This document shows positions 56,401-64,000 of a stretch of DNA of 64,000 nt, in pieces; position 1 is the first letter of the stretch; the number at the start of each line of letters is the position of its first letter. The notes under the pieces were generated by a model. It had not been told where the DNA came from and did not search any database. It was given only the letters and a program-made list of their open reading frames with translations. The stretch is from NCBI GenBank assembly GCA_002083555.1, contig MSXN01000007.1, positions 1 through 64,000 on the forward strand, in the 5' to 3' direction. The position numbers were made by a program, and so were the translations under genes. Origin of the DNA: Nitrospira sp. ST-bin5. GTDB taxonomy: Bacteria; Nitrospirota; Nitrospiria; Nitrospirales; Nitrospiraceae.

Positions 56401-58080
56401 CTATTGAGCCACGGGCGAATCAGGGAGCTGCGCTCCACGGGCCGCTAACTGCTCGTGCAGTGATGTTGCCGTGCCCTTCGGAGCCTGAAGCTCGGCGACG
56501 GGCACGACGTGCGTAATCTTTGCGATGAGTGGATCGACTCCTGAGCGAACCACGTTATACAGGTGCATGGGGAAGAGTCCAAACCCCACGCTGACGGAAA
56601 TCATGATTAAGAGCGGGAGACGGTCAACGAACGCCACGGCGTCATGGGAGTGACTGTACTTCTGGTCCATCGGGCCGTAGAACAGGCTCCGCATCATCTT
56701 AAAGAGGTAGGCCATCGTCAGCACGATTCCGAGCACGGCCACAATCACTTGGAGTGGATATTTGTTCCAGCTGCCCACGATGATCATAACTTCAGCGATG
56801 AAATTGATCGTCCCCGGCATCCCGATGGAGGCCATGCACCCCACCACGAAGCAGGCGGAGATAAATGGCATCTTATTCGAGAGCCCGCCGAGTGAAGGAA
56901 TGTCACGGGTATGGGTCTGATCGTAGACCCAGCCTGCCATCGAAAAGAGCATGCCCGTGGCCATGGCGTGGGCGAACATGTAGATCACGGCGCCGCTCAG
57001 GCTGATGTAATCCAGAGCTGCCATGCCGAGAAATACATAGCCCATGTGACTGGAACTGGAGTACCCGATGACATACTTGGTGTCTTTGGCGTAATAGGCC
57101 ACGAACCCGCCGTAGACGATACTAAACATGCAGAGCACGGCTGCCATCGGCATGAGTTCGCGCGTGGTTTCCGGGAGAATTTCGTAGGCCACCCGGATGA
57201 TCGAAAAGTGTCCGAGTTTCATGAGGACGCCGGCATGCAACATGCTGGTGGCGGCAGGTGCGGCGGCGTGTCCCACCGGTGACCAGGAATGCAGCGGCCA
57301 GAGCGGTGCGATGGAGGCGAATCCGAAGAAAATCAGGACCCAAATGATCTTGTCCAGCGTGGTTCCCAGCACGGGAATATTCATCAGCGTGCTGGCATGT
57401 TCGCGGAGCACCAGGATGTCGAAGGTGTTCAGGCCTGAATACTTATAGATCAGGAGAATGCCCATGAAGGCGGCGACGGCAAAAGCGGAGAGAAACAGCA
57501 CCAGCTTCATGGCAGCGTATTCTTTGCTGTTTGAGCCGAAGTTGAAGATGAAGCCGACGGAATCGCGTTGTTTGACGCCTTCCGGATCGGTCATTTCCAG
57601 ATACTTCTTGGTGTGGCTGCCCCACATACCCAGCAGCAGATACATCGGAATGACCGACATTTCGTAGAAGAAGTAGAGGAAGAAAAGGTCCAGCGACATG
57701 AACACGCCGATGGTCGCGGCGGCCAGAATGAGAATCCAGATGTAAAACTCTTTTGCACGATCTTTGATGTGCCAGGAGACAAAAATACCCGCGAACAACA
57801 AGATCGACGAGGCCAGGACCAGGGGTGTGCCGATGCCGTCGACGCCAAGGTACAGCGAGATACCGAGTTGTCGCGACCACTCAAACCGCTGGATAAACTG
57901 GAATCCGCCTCTGACAGGATCGTACGAATAGAACAGATAGAGGGACGCGATGAGCGAAATAAACGCCGATCCGGCGGCAATCCCGCGTACGAGGAGCGCC
58001 TGGCGGTTGGAGACGAAGATCAACGCGAGCGCGCCAAAGAACGGAGCGAAGAGAATGTAGAGTAAGGCGTAATCACCCAT
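56401..58080 (-). CDS. nuoM: NADH-quinone oxidoreductase subunit M (second NuoM in transcription order)
   Basis: A 559-residue antiporter-like subunit: FFYEMSVIPMYLLLGMWG with the functional Glu, then PLWPLHSWSPVGHAAAPAATSMLHAGVLMKLGHFSIIR with the conserved Lys region, and PGTINFIAEVMIIVG. Compared with classical NuoM the motif reads PLWPLHSWSP-VGHAAAPAATSMLHAG rather than PFHTWLPDAHVEAPTAGSV, so this is the divergent copy. The C-terminal extension (about 520-559, VVPVAELQAPKGTATSLHEQLAARG) is soluble. It lies five bases after the first NuoM. Confidence 0.94.
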   Translation of the reverse strand: MGDYALLYILFAPFFGALALIFVSNRQALLVRGIAAGSAFISLIASLYLFYSYDPVRGGFQFIQRFEWSRQLGISLYLGVDGIGTPLVLASSILLFAGIFVSWHIKDRAKEFYIWILILAAATIGVFMSLDLFFLYFFYEMSVIPMYLLLGMWGSHTKKYLEMTDPEGVKQRDSVGFIFNFGSNSKEYAAMKLVLFLSAFAVAAFMGILLIYKYSGLNTFDILVLREHASTLMNIPVLGTTLDKIIWVLIFFGFASIAPLWPLHSWSPVGHAAAPAATSMLHAGVLMKLGHFSIIRVAYEILPETTRELMPMAAVLCMFSIVYGGFVAYYAKDTKYVIGYSSSSHMGYVFLGMAALDYISLSGAVIYMFAHAMATGMLFSMAGWVYDQTHTRDIPSLGGLSNKMPFISACFVVGCMASIGMPGTINFIAEVMIIVGSWNKYPLQVIVAVLGIVLTMAYLFKMMRSLFYGPMDQKYSHSHDAVAFVDRLPLLIMISVSVGFGLFPMHLYNVVRSGVDPLIAKITHVVPVAELQAPKGTATSLHEQLAARGAQLPDSPVAQ

Positions 58081-58085
58081 GGGTC

Positions 58086-59645
58086 TTAGCGATCCAATCG
58101 TTGAACTGGTTCAGTCAGCACGGCGACGGTTCCATGATCGAGCCGGTCTACCAGCGCTTGAATCGAACCGTTCATGATGTGGAGGAAGGGCGATGGATAG
58201 AGCCCGATCCAGAGAATCATGACGGCGAGCGACACGGCAATGACCATTTCCCGCAACTGTAAATCGACCATCGTATTCTTCACGGCTTTTCCGAGAGGGC
58301 CCAGGATCGCCCGTTCGTAGTACCACAGAAAATAGGCCGCACCGAAAACGACTCCGGTGACGGCGAGGGCGCCGAAGACCCAGTTGGCTTTAAATGTACC
58401 GAGGAGAATCAAAAACTCGCCGACAAAGCCATTGGTGCCGGGTAAGCCGATTGAGGCAAGCCCGATCAGTAAAAAGAACGAAGCGAGAAGCGGCACCTGT
58501 TGAGCCATCCCGCCGAATGCCGACAGGTGTGTGGTTTGCTGTCGCGAGTAGAGGAACCCGGCGATAAAGAAGAGTCCCGCCGTGCTGAATCCGAGATTAA
58601 TCATGGTCAGGAGGCTGCCCTGGAGACCCTGATAGTTCAGCGCAAAGAGCCCCACCATCACAAAGCCCAAGTGGCTGATGCTGCTGAACGCCAGAAGCCT
58701 GCGGAAATCCGGCTGGATCAGGGCCATGATGGCGCCATACGTAATTGCGGCGATTCCCAGGCACATGATGACCGTCACCACGGTGTGGCTCTTCGATGCC
58801 TCCGGCAGCAAGGGAATGCTGAATCGGATAAAGCCGAATGTCCCAAGCTTGAGCCCGGCGAGGACCACGGCCATGCCGATCGGCCCTTCGAGCAAGGCGT
58901 CGGGCAACCACGTGTGGAATGGAAACACCGGGGCTTTGAAGGCAAAGCCCATGAACATCAGCCAGAAAATGAGGATTTGCTGATCGACCGGAATGGGGAC
59001 GGCCAACAGATCAAGGAGGTCAAAGGAGTAGAGCTGATCGGTATGACGAAGGACTGCCCAATGGTGAAAGTTCAGATCCAGCAGGGCAATTCCCACGAGC
59101 ATGAACACACTGCCCAAGAGGGTGTAGAGGACGTATTTCAAGGCGGCATGATGCCGCTCAGCTCCGCCGCCCCAGAGCTTAATCAGGAAGTAGCTGGGGA
59201 TCAGCATCAATTCCCAGAAGACGAAAAACAGAATCAGATCCAGCGAGACGAAGACGCCCATCGTTGTCGTCTCAAGGGCCAGGAGACACATCATGTAAAG
59301 TTTCACCTGGTGACGAATCGTATCCCAGGAATACACGATGACCAGCACGGTCAGGAACGCCGTCAGGCCGACAAAGAGGACGCTGATGCCGTCAACGGCC
59401 AGGTGATAACTGATGCCCAGGGCGGGAATCCATCGCACGTGTTCGGCGAATTGCATCGCAGCTGAATCGGGGACGAAGCGCAAGAGAACAAAGACAGCCA
59501 GCGCCAGTTCGACCAGGCTGATCGTCAGGGCGGAGGTCCGAACCATGTCCTCATCATCCACGAGCCAGAGCACGGCGGCTCCGACAAACGGGAGAAAGAG
59601 GAGGCAGGACAAGATGGGAAAACCAGCTGCGAGTTCTTCTAACAT
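58086..59645 (-). CDS. nuoM: NADH-quinone oxidoreductase subunit M (first NuoM)
   Basis: A 519-residue classical-type NuoM: ILFFVFWELMLIPSYFLIKLWGG with the essential Glu, then FAFKAPVFPFHTWLPDALLEGPIGMAVVLAGLKLGTFGFIRF with the conserved Lys, and PGTNGFVGEFLILLG. About 14 helices. It follows nuoL by 36 bases. The presence of a second, different NuoM immediately downstream gives an extra proton-pumping module, as known for the 2M complex I described from Nitrospira and some other bacteria. Confidence 0.96.
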   Translation of the reverse strand: MLEELAAGFPILSCLLFLPFVGAAVLWLVDDEDMVRTSALTISLVELALAVFVLLRFVPDSAAMQFAEHVRWIPALGISYHLAVDGISVLFVGLTAFLTVLVIVYSWDTIRHQVKLYMMCLLALETTTMGVFVSLDLILFFVFWELMLIPSYFLIKLWGGGAERHHAALKYVLYTLLGSVFMLVGIALLDLNFHHWAVLRHTDQLYSFDLLDLLAVPIPVDQQILIFWLMFMGFAFKAPVFPFHTWLPDALLEGPIGMAVVLAGLKLGTFGFIRFSIPLLPEASKSHTVVTVIMCLGIAAITYGAIMALIQPDFRRLLAFSSISHLGFVMVGLFALNYQGLQGSLLTMINLGFSTAGLFFIAGFLYSRQQTTHLSAFGGMAQQVPLLASFFLLIGLASIGLPGTNGFVGEFLILLGTFKANWVFGALAVTGVVFGAAYFLWYYERAILGPLGKAVKNTMVDLQLREMVIAVSLAVMILWIGLYPSPFLHIMNGSIQALVDRLDHGTVAVLTEPVQRLDR

Positions 59646-59681
59646 AATCGTTGCACGACTCCGACGATCCCTCGACGTGAC

Positions 59682-61658
59682 TTACTTTTGGACGATCAGT
59701 TGTACGACTAACGCCAGCAAGAAGAGGCCGGCGACAATTATCGCCGCATAGTGATGGACCATGCCGCTTTGGAGCCTGCGCCCCTGGCGAGCGGCAAGAT
59801 GGTTGCCGAGTCCAATCACATTGAGGCCGGCATAGACCACGTATTTTTCGAGCCAGGTGGATCCGGCTGATCCCCATTCGGCCATCTGTGCGACGCCGTT
59901 GACGAGACCATCGATCACGGTCCGATCAAACCAATCCAGGAATTCCCCCAACCGTTTGGTCGGCTCGACAAACAGGAAGTCATAGAGCTCGTCTACGTAA
60001 TACTTGTTCAAGAGAGTTGTGTAGACGCCTTGGAATCTGACTGACCAGTTGTCCGCGGTTGAAGGACTTAAACTATAGAGAAAATGAGCCAGGCCCCATC
60101 CGAGCAGCGCAATGCCGGTGGCTGTTCCCATAAGAAGCAGGGTGGTCGCAACACTGGTTTCGTGTCCGCCGGTAGCGCCTGCAACGGGGGCCAGGAACCC
60201 ATGGAGCCACCCATGTTCCGGTGGGAATCCCAAGATGAGTCCACCGAAGACTGATAACACGCCGAGCGCCATCAGTGGTCCGACCATCACCATGGGTGAC
60301 TCATGGACATGCTCTTCTGTGTGATGGTCCATGCGAGAGGCGCCGTAGAAGGTCAGGTATGTCAGCCGGAACATGTAAAAAGAGGTGAGGAACGCACCGA
60401 TCGCCGCCAGTCCATAGAAGAGGAACTGGTGATTCAGAAACGCGTGGCCCATGATCTCGTCTTTACTCCAGAACCCGGCCAACGGTGGGATACCTGCGAT
60501 CGCAATGGTGCCGATGAGGAAGAGCCGATAGGTCCAGGGTATCTTCTTGCTAAGCCCGCCCATTTTACGGATGTCCTGTTCCCCTGACAGCGCATGGATG
60601 ACTGAACCAGCGGATAAGAACAAGAGAGCTTTGAAGAAGGCATGGGTCATGACATGGAAGACGGCGGCTGTATAGGCGCCGATTCCGCACGCGAGAAACA
60701 TGTAGCCGAGTTGGCTGACGGTTGAGTAAGCCAGCACACGTTTAATGTCGGTTTGCACCAGTCCAATGGTCGCTGCAAATAAGGCGGTGCAGCCTCCGAT
60801 GATTGCGACGGTCTCCATGGCAATGGGAGAGAGGTCAAAAATGGCATGGTTTCGGACGATCATATAGACCCCTGCGGTAACCATGGTGGCGGCATGGATC
60901 AGCGCGCTGACCGGTGTGGGGCCTTCCATCGCATCCGGTAACCAGGTGTACAGAGGAAGCTGGGCGGATTTCCCGACCGCGCCGACTAACAGGCAGAGGG
61001 CGATGGCGGTGGCCATGTCGGGCGAGAGTTGGCCTAGCTGGGCAAACACTTTTGTGTAGTCGAGGGTTTTAAAATTAATAAAGATCAGGAAGATGGCCAA
61101 GAGAAAGCCTGCATCGCCGATACGGTTGACGACGAACGCTTTGGAGGCGGCTTTGGCGGCGGAGACTTTATCGTAGTAATAGCCGATGAGCAGATAGGAG
61201 CAGAGGCCGACCCCCTCCCACCCGATGAACAGGACCGCATAGTTGTTGCCCATGACGAGCAGCAACATGGAGACCATGAACAGGTTCATATAGGTGAAGA
61301 AGCGAGTGAAGCCGGCTTCACCGTGCATGTAGCCGACGGAATAGACGTGAATCAGGAATCCCACGCCGGTGACAACCAAGAGCCAGACGCAGGTCAGGGG
61401 GTCTACCAGATAGGCCAGGTTAATGGTGAGGTCGCCGCCGAAGATCCATTGATACGCTACAACTTCATGAGTGGCTCCGGTGCGGAGGACATCTGCGAAG
61501 ACGCCGATGACACAGAGGAATGAGAGTCCTACGGACCCCCAGGCGAGGCGGTGGGCGACCTCATGAGAATACCGGCTGCCAAGGAGCCCATTGGCAATGA
61601 CGGCCAGCAAGGGGAAGACCGGAATCAGTTTAATGAGCAGATCAGTTAAATCGAACAC
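59682..61658 (-). CDS. nuoL: NADH-quinone oxidoreductase subunit L
   Basis: The largest antiporter-like subunit, 658 residues. FIGWEGVGLCSYLLIGYYYDK has the key Glu; KSAQLPLYTWLPDAMEGPTPVSALIHAATMVTAGVYMIVR has the conserved Lys; HAFFKALLFLSAGSVIHALSGEQDIRKMGGLSKKIPWT and PPLAGFWSKDEIM follow. The C-terminal part with the long lateral helix and the final transmembrane anchor (AAIIVAGLFLLALVVQLIVQ) is complete. It follows nuoK with a one-base gap. Confidence 0.97.
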   Translation of the reverse strand: MFDLTDLLIKLIPVFPLLAVIANGLLGSRYSHEVAHRLAWGSVGLSFLCVIGVFADVLRTGATHEVVAYQWIFGGDLTINLAYLVDPLTCVWLLVVTGVGFLIHVYSVGYMHGEAGFTRFFTYMNLFMVSMLLLVMGNNYAVLFIGWEGVGLCSYLLIGYYYDKVSAAKAASKAFVVNRIGDAGFLLAIFLIFINFKTLDYTKVFAQLGQLSPDMATAIALCLLVGAVGKSAQLPLYTWLPDAMEGPTPVSALIHAATMVTAGVYMIVRNHAIFDLSPIAMETVAIIGGCTALFAATIGLVQTDIKRVLAYSTVSQLGYMFLACGIGAYTAAVFHVMTHAFFKALLFLSAGSVIHALSGEQDIRKMGGLSKKIPWTYRLFLIGTIAIAGIPPLAGFWSKDEIMGHAFLNHQFLFYGLAAIGAFLTSFYMFRLTYLTFYGASRMDHHTEEHVHESPMVMVGPLMALGVLSVFGGLILGFPPEHGWLHGFLAPVAGATGGHETSVATTLLLMGTATGIALLGWGLAHFLYSLSPSTADNWSVRFQGVYTTLLNKYYVDELYDFLFVEPTKRLGEFLDWFDRTVIDGLVNGVAQMAEWGSAGSTWLEKYVVYAGLNVIGLGNHLAARQGRRLQSGMVHHYAAIIVAGLFLLALVVQLIVQK

Positions 61659-61659
61659 G

Positions 61660-61962
61660 TTACCACTTCAAAAGGTTCATTTCATCGACGTTGGTTGAGA
61701 GCTTCCCGCGGAACACGACAATGATGATAGCTAAGCCGATGGCGGCTTCTCCTGCGGCGATCGCAATGATGAACAGGGCCACCAACTGGCCGGCCATGGA
61801 CTCAAGATAATAAGAAAAGGCCACGAGATTGATATTGGCGGCGTTGAGCATAATCTCGACGGACATCAGCACGATAATAAAATTGCGTCTGATCAGGACG
61901 CCGAGGAGTCCGATGACGAACAGGACTGCACTGACTGCCACATAGGCGGCTAACGGAAGCAT
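61660..61962 (-). CDS. nuoK: NADH-quinone oxidoreductase subunit K
   Basis: A 100-residue membrane subunit with three helices and the conserved glutamates in VLMSVEIMLNAANINLVAFS and in AAGEAAIGLAIIIVVFRG, both part of the proton pathway. Three bases after nuoJ and just before nuoL. Complete and typical. Confidence 0.97.
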   Translation of the reverse strand: MLPLAAYVAVSAVLFVIGLLGVLIRRNFIIVLMSVEIMLNAANINLVAFSYYLESMAGQLVALFIIAIAAGEAAIGLAIIIVVFRGKLSTNVDEMNLLKW

Positions 61963-61965
61963 GCG

Positions 61966-62487
61966 TCAGTCTTTCCTCAAGTTGAGCGGCTTGGGTGTTT
62001 TCGCCAGCACGATTGCTCCGATAATCGCACCCAACAAGAAGACCCCCACGATTTCAAATTGCAGGAGATAGTCGCTGAACATCTTGATTCCGATCGCGGC
62101 CGTGTCCCCGTCCTGCAGGACCGCGACGGCTGGTGCGTCGCCTTTCGCTCCGGCAAAGGGCGAGTGGAGTAAGAGATATATCACGTAGAGGGATCCCAGA
62201 ATGGCCGGGGTCAAAAAATACAGATAGGTGGAGTGAAAATAGCGCTCATCCGTTTTCAGATTCAGGAGCATCAGGACGAAGAGATAGAGCACGAGGATGG
62301 CTCCGGCATACACGATGACTTGGACGGCCCAGAGAAACTCTGCGTTGAGCAGGACGAAAAATCCGGAGACGTGCAGCAGCAGGGCAAGCAAGGCCAACCC
62401 GCAGTGGACTGGATTTTTGAGCGCGACCGTCATGACGGCGGCCGCAATACTCATCAGCGCAAAATACGAAAAGAAGACAGCAATCAT
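61966..62487 (-). CDS. nuoJ: NADH-quinone oxidoreductase subunit J
   Basis: A 173-residue membrane subunit with five helices: ALMSIAAAVMTVALKNPVHCGLALLALLLHVSGFFVLLNAEFLWAVQVIVYAGAILVLYLFVLMLL has the conserved pi-bulge region VYAGAILVLYLFVLML. IVGVFLLGAIIGAIVLA is the last helix. Short gap of eight bases after nuoI. Complete. Confidence 0.96.
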   Translation of the reverse strand: MIAVFFSYFALMSIAAAVMTVALKNPVHCGLALLALLLHVSGFFVLLNAEFLWAVQVIVYAGAILVLYLFVLMLLNLKTDERYFHSTYLYFLTPAILGSLYVIYLLLHSPFAGAKGDAPAVAVLQDGDTAAIGIKMFSDYLLQFEIVGVFLLGAIIGAIVLAKTPKPLNLRKD

Positions 62488-62495
62488 CAGGTGTC

Positions 62496-63083
62496 TCAGC
62501 TCAAATGCTTGGGAGTCGATTGTGTGGCTTTGAGGACCGACTGGGGGAAATAGTATCGGTACTCACGACTCTCCTCGACATTTTTCTCCTGGTTATGGGC
62601 GTACAGATATTTTTTCGCGTCACTGAGATGACGCTCGCCAATGTCGTAGAGCCGCTTCTTGTCGAAGAGGAGGGTGCGCTTGTCATGCGTGGAGAATTCG
62701 TACATCTTGGTCATGGCCAGCGCATTGACGGGGCAGGCTTCCACACAGTACCCGCAGAACACACACTTCGTGATGTCGATGTAAAACTCTGTTGCGTACC
62801 GTTGCAGGGGGCGGGTTGGGTCCTCCGCACTGATCACCTTAATACAACGGGACGGACAGGCGGCCTCACAGAGATCGCAGCCCACGCAGCGTTCGCGCCC
62901 ATCGTCATAGCGCAGCAGCGATAATGCGCCCCGATGGGTGTCGGGAAGGGTCCGCTGTTCGCGCGGGTACTGAAACGTAATCGGGCGATGGAACATGTGG
63001 CGAAACGTCACCTTCATCGCATCCCAGATCTCATAGAACAGGGCTGCATGCAGAATCTTTTTTGTCAGTGTGGCAACGCTCAT
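62496..63083 (-). CDS. nuoI: NADH-quinone oxidoreductase subunit I
   Basis: The 195-residue peripheral subunit carrying clusters N6a and N6b. Ferredoxin motifs are CVGCDLCEAACPSRC and CVFCGYCVEACPVNAL. The N-terminal amphipathic helix (LHAALFYEIWDAMKVTFRHMFHRPITFQYP) docks to the membrane arm. The start at 63083 has GGGAG upstream; the longer frame to 63182 would run into nuoG. The adjacent upstream gene is nuoG, so nuoH, normally between them, is not here. Confidence 0.95.
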   Translation of the reverse strand: MSVATLTKKILHAALFYEIWDAMKVTFRHMFHRPITFQYPREQRTLPDTHRGALSLLRYDDGRERCVGCDLCEAACPSRCIKVISAEDPTRPLQRYATEFYIDITKCVFCGYCVEACPVNALAMTKMYEFSTHDKRTLLFDKKRLYDIGERHLSDAKKYLYAHNQEKNVEESREYRYYFPQSVLKATQSTPKHLS

Positions 63084-63123
63084 TGTCGGCTCCCGCCCGC
63101 GATACGAATATCGATCCTTATGT

Positions 63124-64000
63124 TTACGCCTTTTCGATGCTGACCCATGTGTGTTTAAAGGTCGGCACGCCAGTGACAGCATCTACCTGTACAGCCATTA
63201 AATCTTTGACCGGGGGTTCATTGAAATGCTCCGGGAAGAAGCAGGTGTTCGGTGCCTGTGCAATATCGGACTGCACGCCCAGTTGGAGCGAGCCCCGTTC
63301 AGAAGTCACGCGAACCTTTGTGCCTTCTTGGAGTCCCAGTCGTTGCATATCGGCTACATTCATCCGAAGCTTTCCGGTGTTTGGCGCAATGTTGATCAGT
63401 CCCGGCGCCTCTGTCGACATCTTGCCTGAATGGGCGAGTAATTGTCCCATCACTAGTGCAAAGGGACGTTTGGAATCGGTGACTGGCGCCGCAGCGCGAT
63501 AGCGAGTCTTCACTTCGGCGGCGTATCCGTTTGTCAGGTATTGATCGGGATCTGGCGTTACTTTACGAGGCTGGCCGAGGTTGTAGTACCCGGGCAGGAG
63601 TTTCATGATTTCGGTTTGAATGTCGTTGGCTGATTCGTATCCCCACTGGGCTCCCAGTGCGTTGGCCAGGGCGGTCATGATGTGCCAGTCTGGAAGGCTT
63701 TCTCCGACGGGATCCATGGCCTGACGCACGCGCAGGACGCGTCCTTCCAGATTTGTAAACGTCCCCTCTTTCTCTGCGTAGGTGCAGGCGGGCAGGACAA
63801 AATGCGCCTGACGACCGGTGTCGGTTAAGAAGGGATCTTGGACAACCAGCAGCTCAAGCCGTTCAAGCGCGCTGCGGACTTCAACTGAAGCCGGGAGTGT
63901 GGCCAAGGGATTTTCGCCGATGACATACAAGGCCTTGATCTGACCGCTTTTGCAGCGCTTTAAAATTTCAATCAGGTTGGCGCCGGTTGCAGTGGCGGGT
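63124..64000 (-). CDS. nuoG: NADH-quinone oxidoreductase subunit G, C-terminal part (cut by window edge)
   Basis: The frame is open to the end of the window. It covers the C-terminal molybdopterin-oxidoreductase-like part of NuoG: IKALYVIGENPLATLP, FLTDTGRQAHFVLPACTYAEKEGTFTNLEGRVLRVRQAMDPVGESLPDWHIMTALANALG. The end holds the molydopterin-dinucleotide-binding barrel (NVADMQRLGLQEGTKVRVTSERGSLQL). The protein lacks a molybdenum site in complex I and holds iron-sulfur clusters in its N-terminal part, outside the window. The stop lies 41 bases before the nuoI start. Confidence 0.93.
   Translation of the reverse strand, partial: PATATGANLIEILKRCKSGQIKALYVIGENPLATLPASVEVRSALERLELLVVQDPFLTDTGRQAHFVLPACTYAEKEGTFTNLEGRVLRVRQAMDPVGESLPDWHIMTALANALGAQWGYESANDIQTEIMKLLPGYYNLGQPRKVTPDPDQYLTNGYAAEVKTRYRAAAPVTDSKRPFALVMGQLLAHSGKMSTEAPGLINIAPNTGKLRMNVADMQRLGLQEGTKVRVTSERGSLQLGVQSDIAQAPNTCFFPEHFNEPPVKDLMAVQVDAVTGVPTFKHTWVSIEKA

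Noticed and set aside
58500..59465. Plus-strand frame of 321 codons opposite nuoM
   Set aside because: Antisense of conserved transmembrane coding sequence; the product is rich in His, Gln and Glu as expected from reverse-complemented hydrophobic codons.

Overview
The window looks like a chromosome segment of a Nitrospira-type nitrifier (phylum Nitrospirota). This is inferred from gene content: a complex I operon with two different NuoM genes, three cytochrome P460-family proteins, a trio of SUMF1-domain proteins, a DUF1566 remnant and moderately high GC in the core genes. No rRNA or marker gene was available to confirm it.

Layout. (1) 1-15.5 kb is an accessory, patchwork region. It holds the edge of an IS3-family element, an AlkA-Ogt alkylation-repair pair, a beta-propeller lactonase-like protein, MsrA, SelO, a thioredoxin-fold protein, three P460 cytochromes, a Crp/Fnr regulator, a di-haem peroxidase and several gene remnants. 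It also holds a 99-bp MITE with a perfect target duplication and a duplicated 60-codon gene, one copy of which has a stop at codon 4. (2) 15.5-24.16 kb is the transposition module and right end of a Tn7-like transposon: xre, tnsA, tnsB, tnsC, a short tniQ, a long tniQ/tnsD and an MbcA/ParS-like gene. The right end is visible as three 19-bp-period repeats closing with TGACA, 13 bp beyond the stop codon of a response-regulator gene. The left end was not found; the patchwork region may be its cargo. (3) 24.2-28.3 kb is core: the response regulator, an unusual kinase with an N-terminal Rossmann-like domain, nrdR, glyA and rplI. (4) 28.5-30.1 kb has a helicase-like protein with degenerate motifs and tRNA-Leu(CAG). 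(5) 30.2-48.6 kb starts with a CarH/LitR-type B12 photoreceptor repressor, divergent from a long co-directional series. That series comprises zinc-ribbon proteins, three SUMF1 proteins, membrane and periplasmic proteins, photolyase with a YbgA-like partner, a CbiX-like protein, two cyclopropane-fatty-acid-synthase-like methyltransferases, an FAD oxidoreductase, DUF1365, DUF1295, DUF2878 and a lipocalin. The whole resembles a light and photo-oxidative stress regulon. Four ACATTGGACA boxes lie between and inside two back-to-back promoters. (6) 48.8-54.8 kb: pyrE, a lipoprotein, a rhodanese, a phosphodiester-glycosidase-domain protein and a three-gene phosphorelay. (7) 54.9-64 kb: nuoN, nuoM, nuoM2, nuoL, nuoK, nuoJ, nuoI and part of nuoG.

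How it fits together. Complex I serves respiratory electron transport; the 30-49 kb block probably repairs DNA and remodels membrane lipids after light exposure. The P460, peroxidase and Crp cluster suggests reactive nitrogen and peroxide handling. The Tn7-like element appears to use the 3' flank of the two-component operon as its attachment site. The most novel items are the Tn7-like element with its unusual gene set and insertion point, the Rossmann-histidine kinase and the CarH operator architecture.
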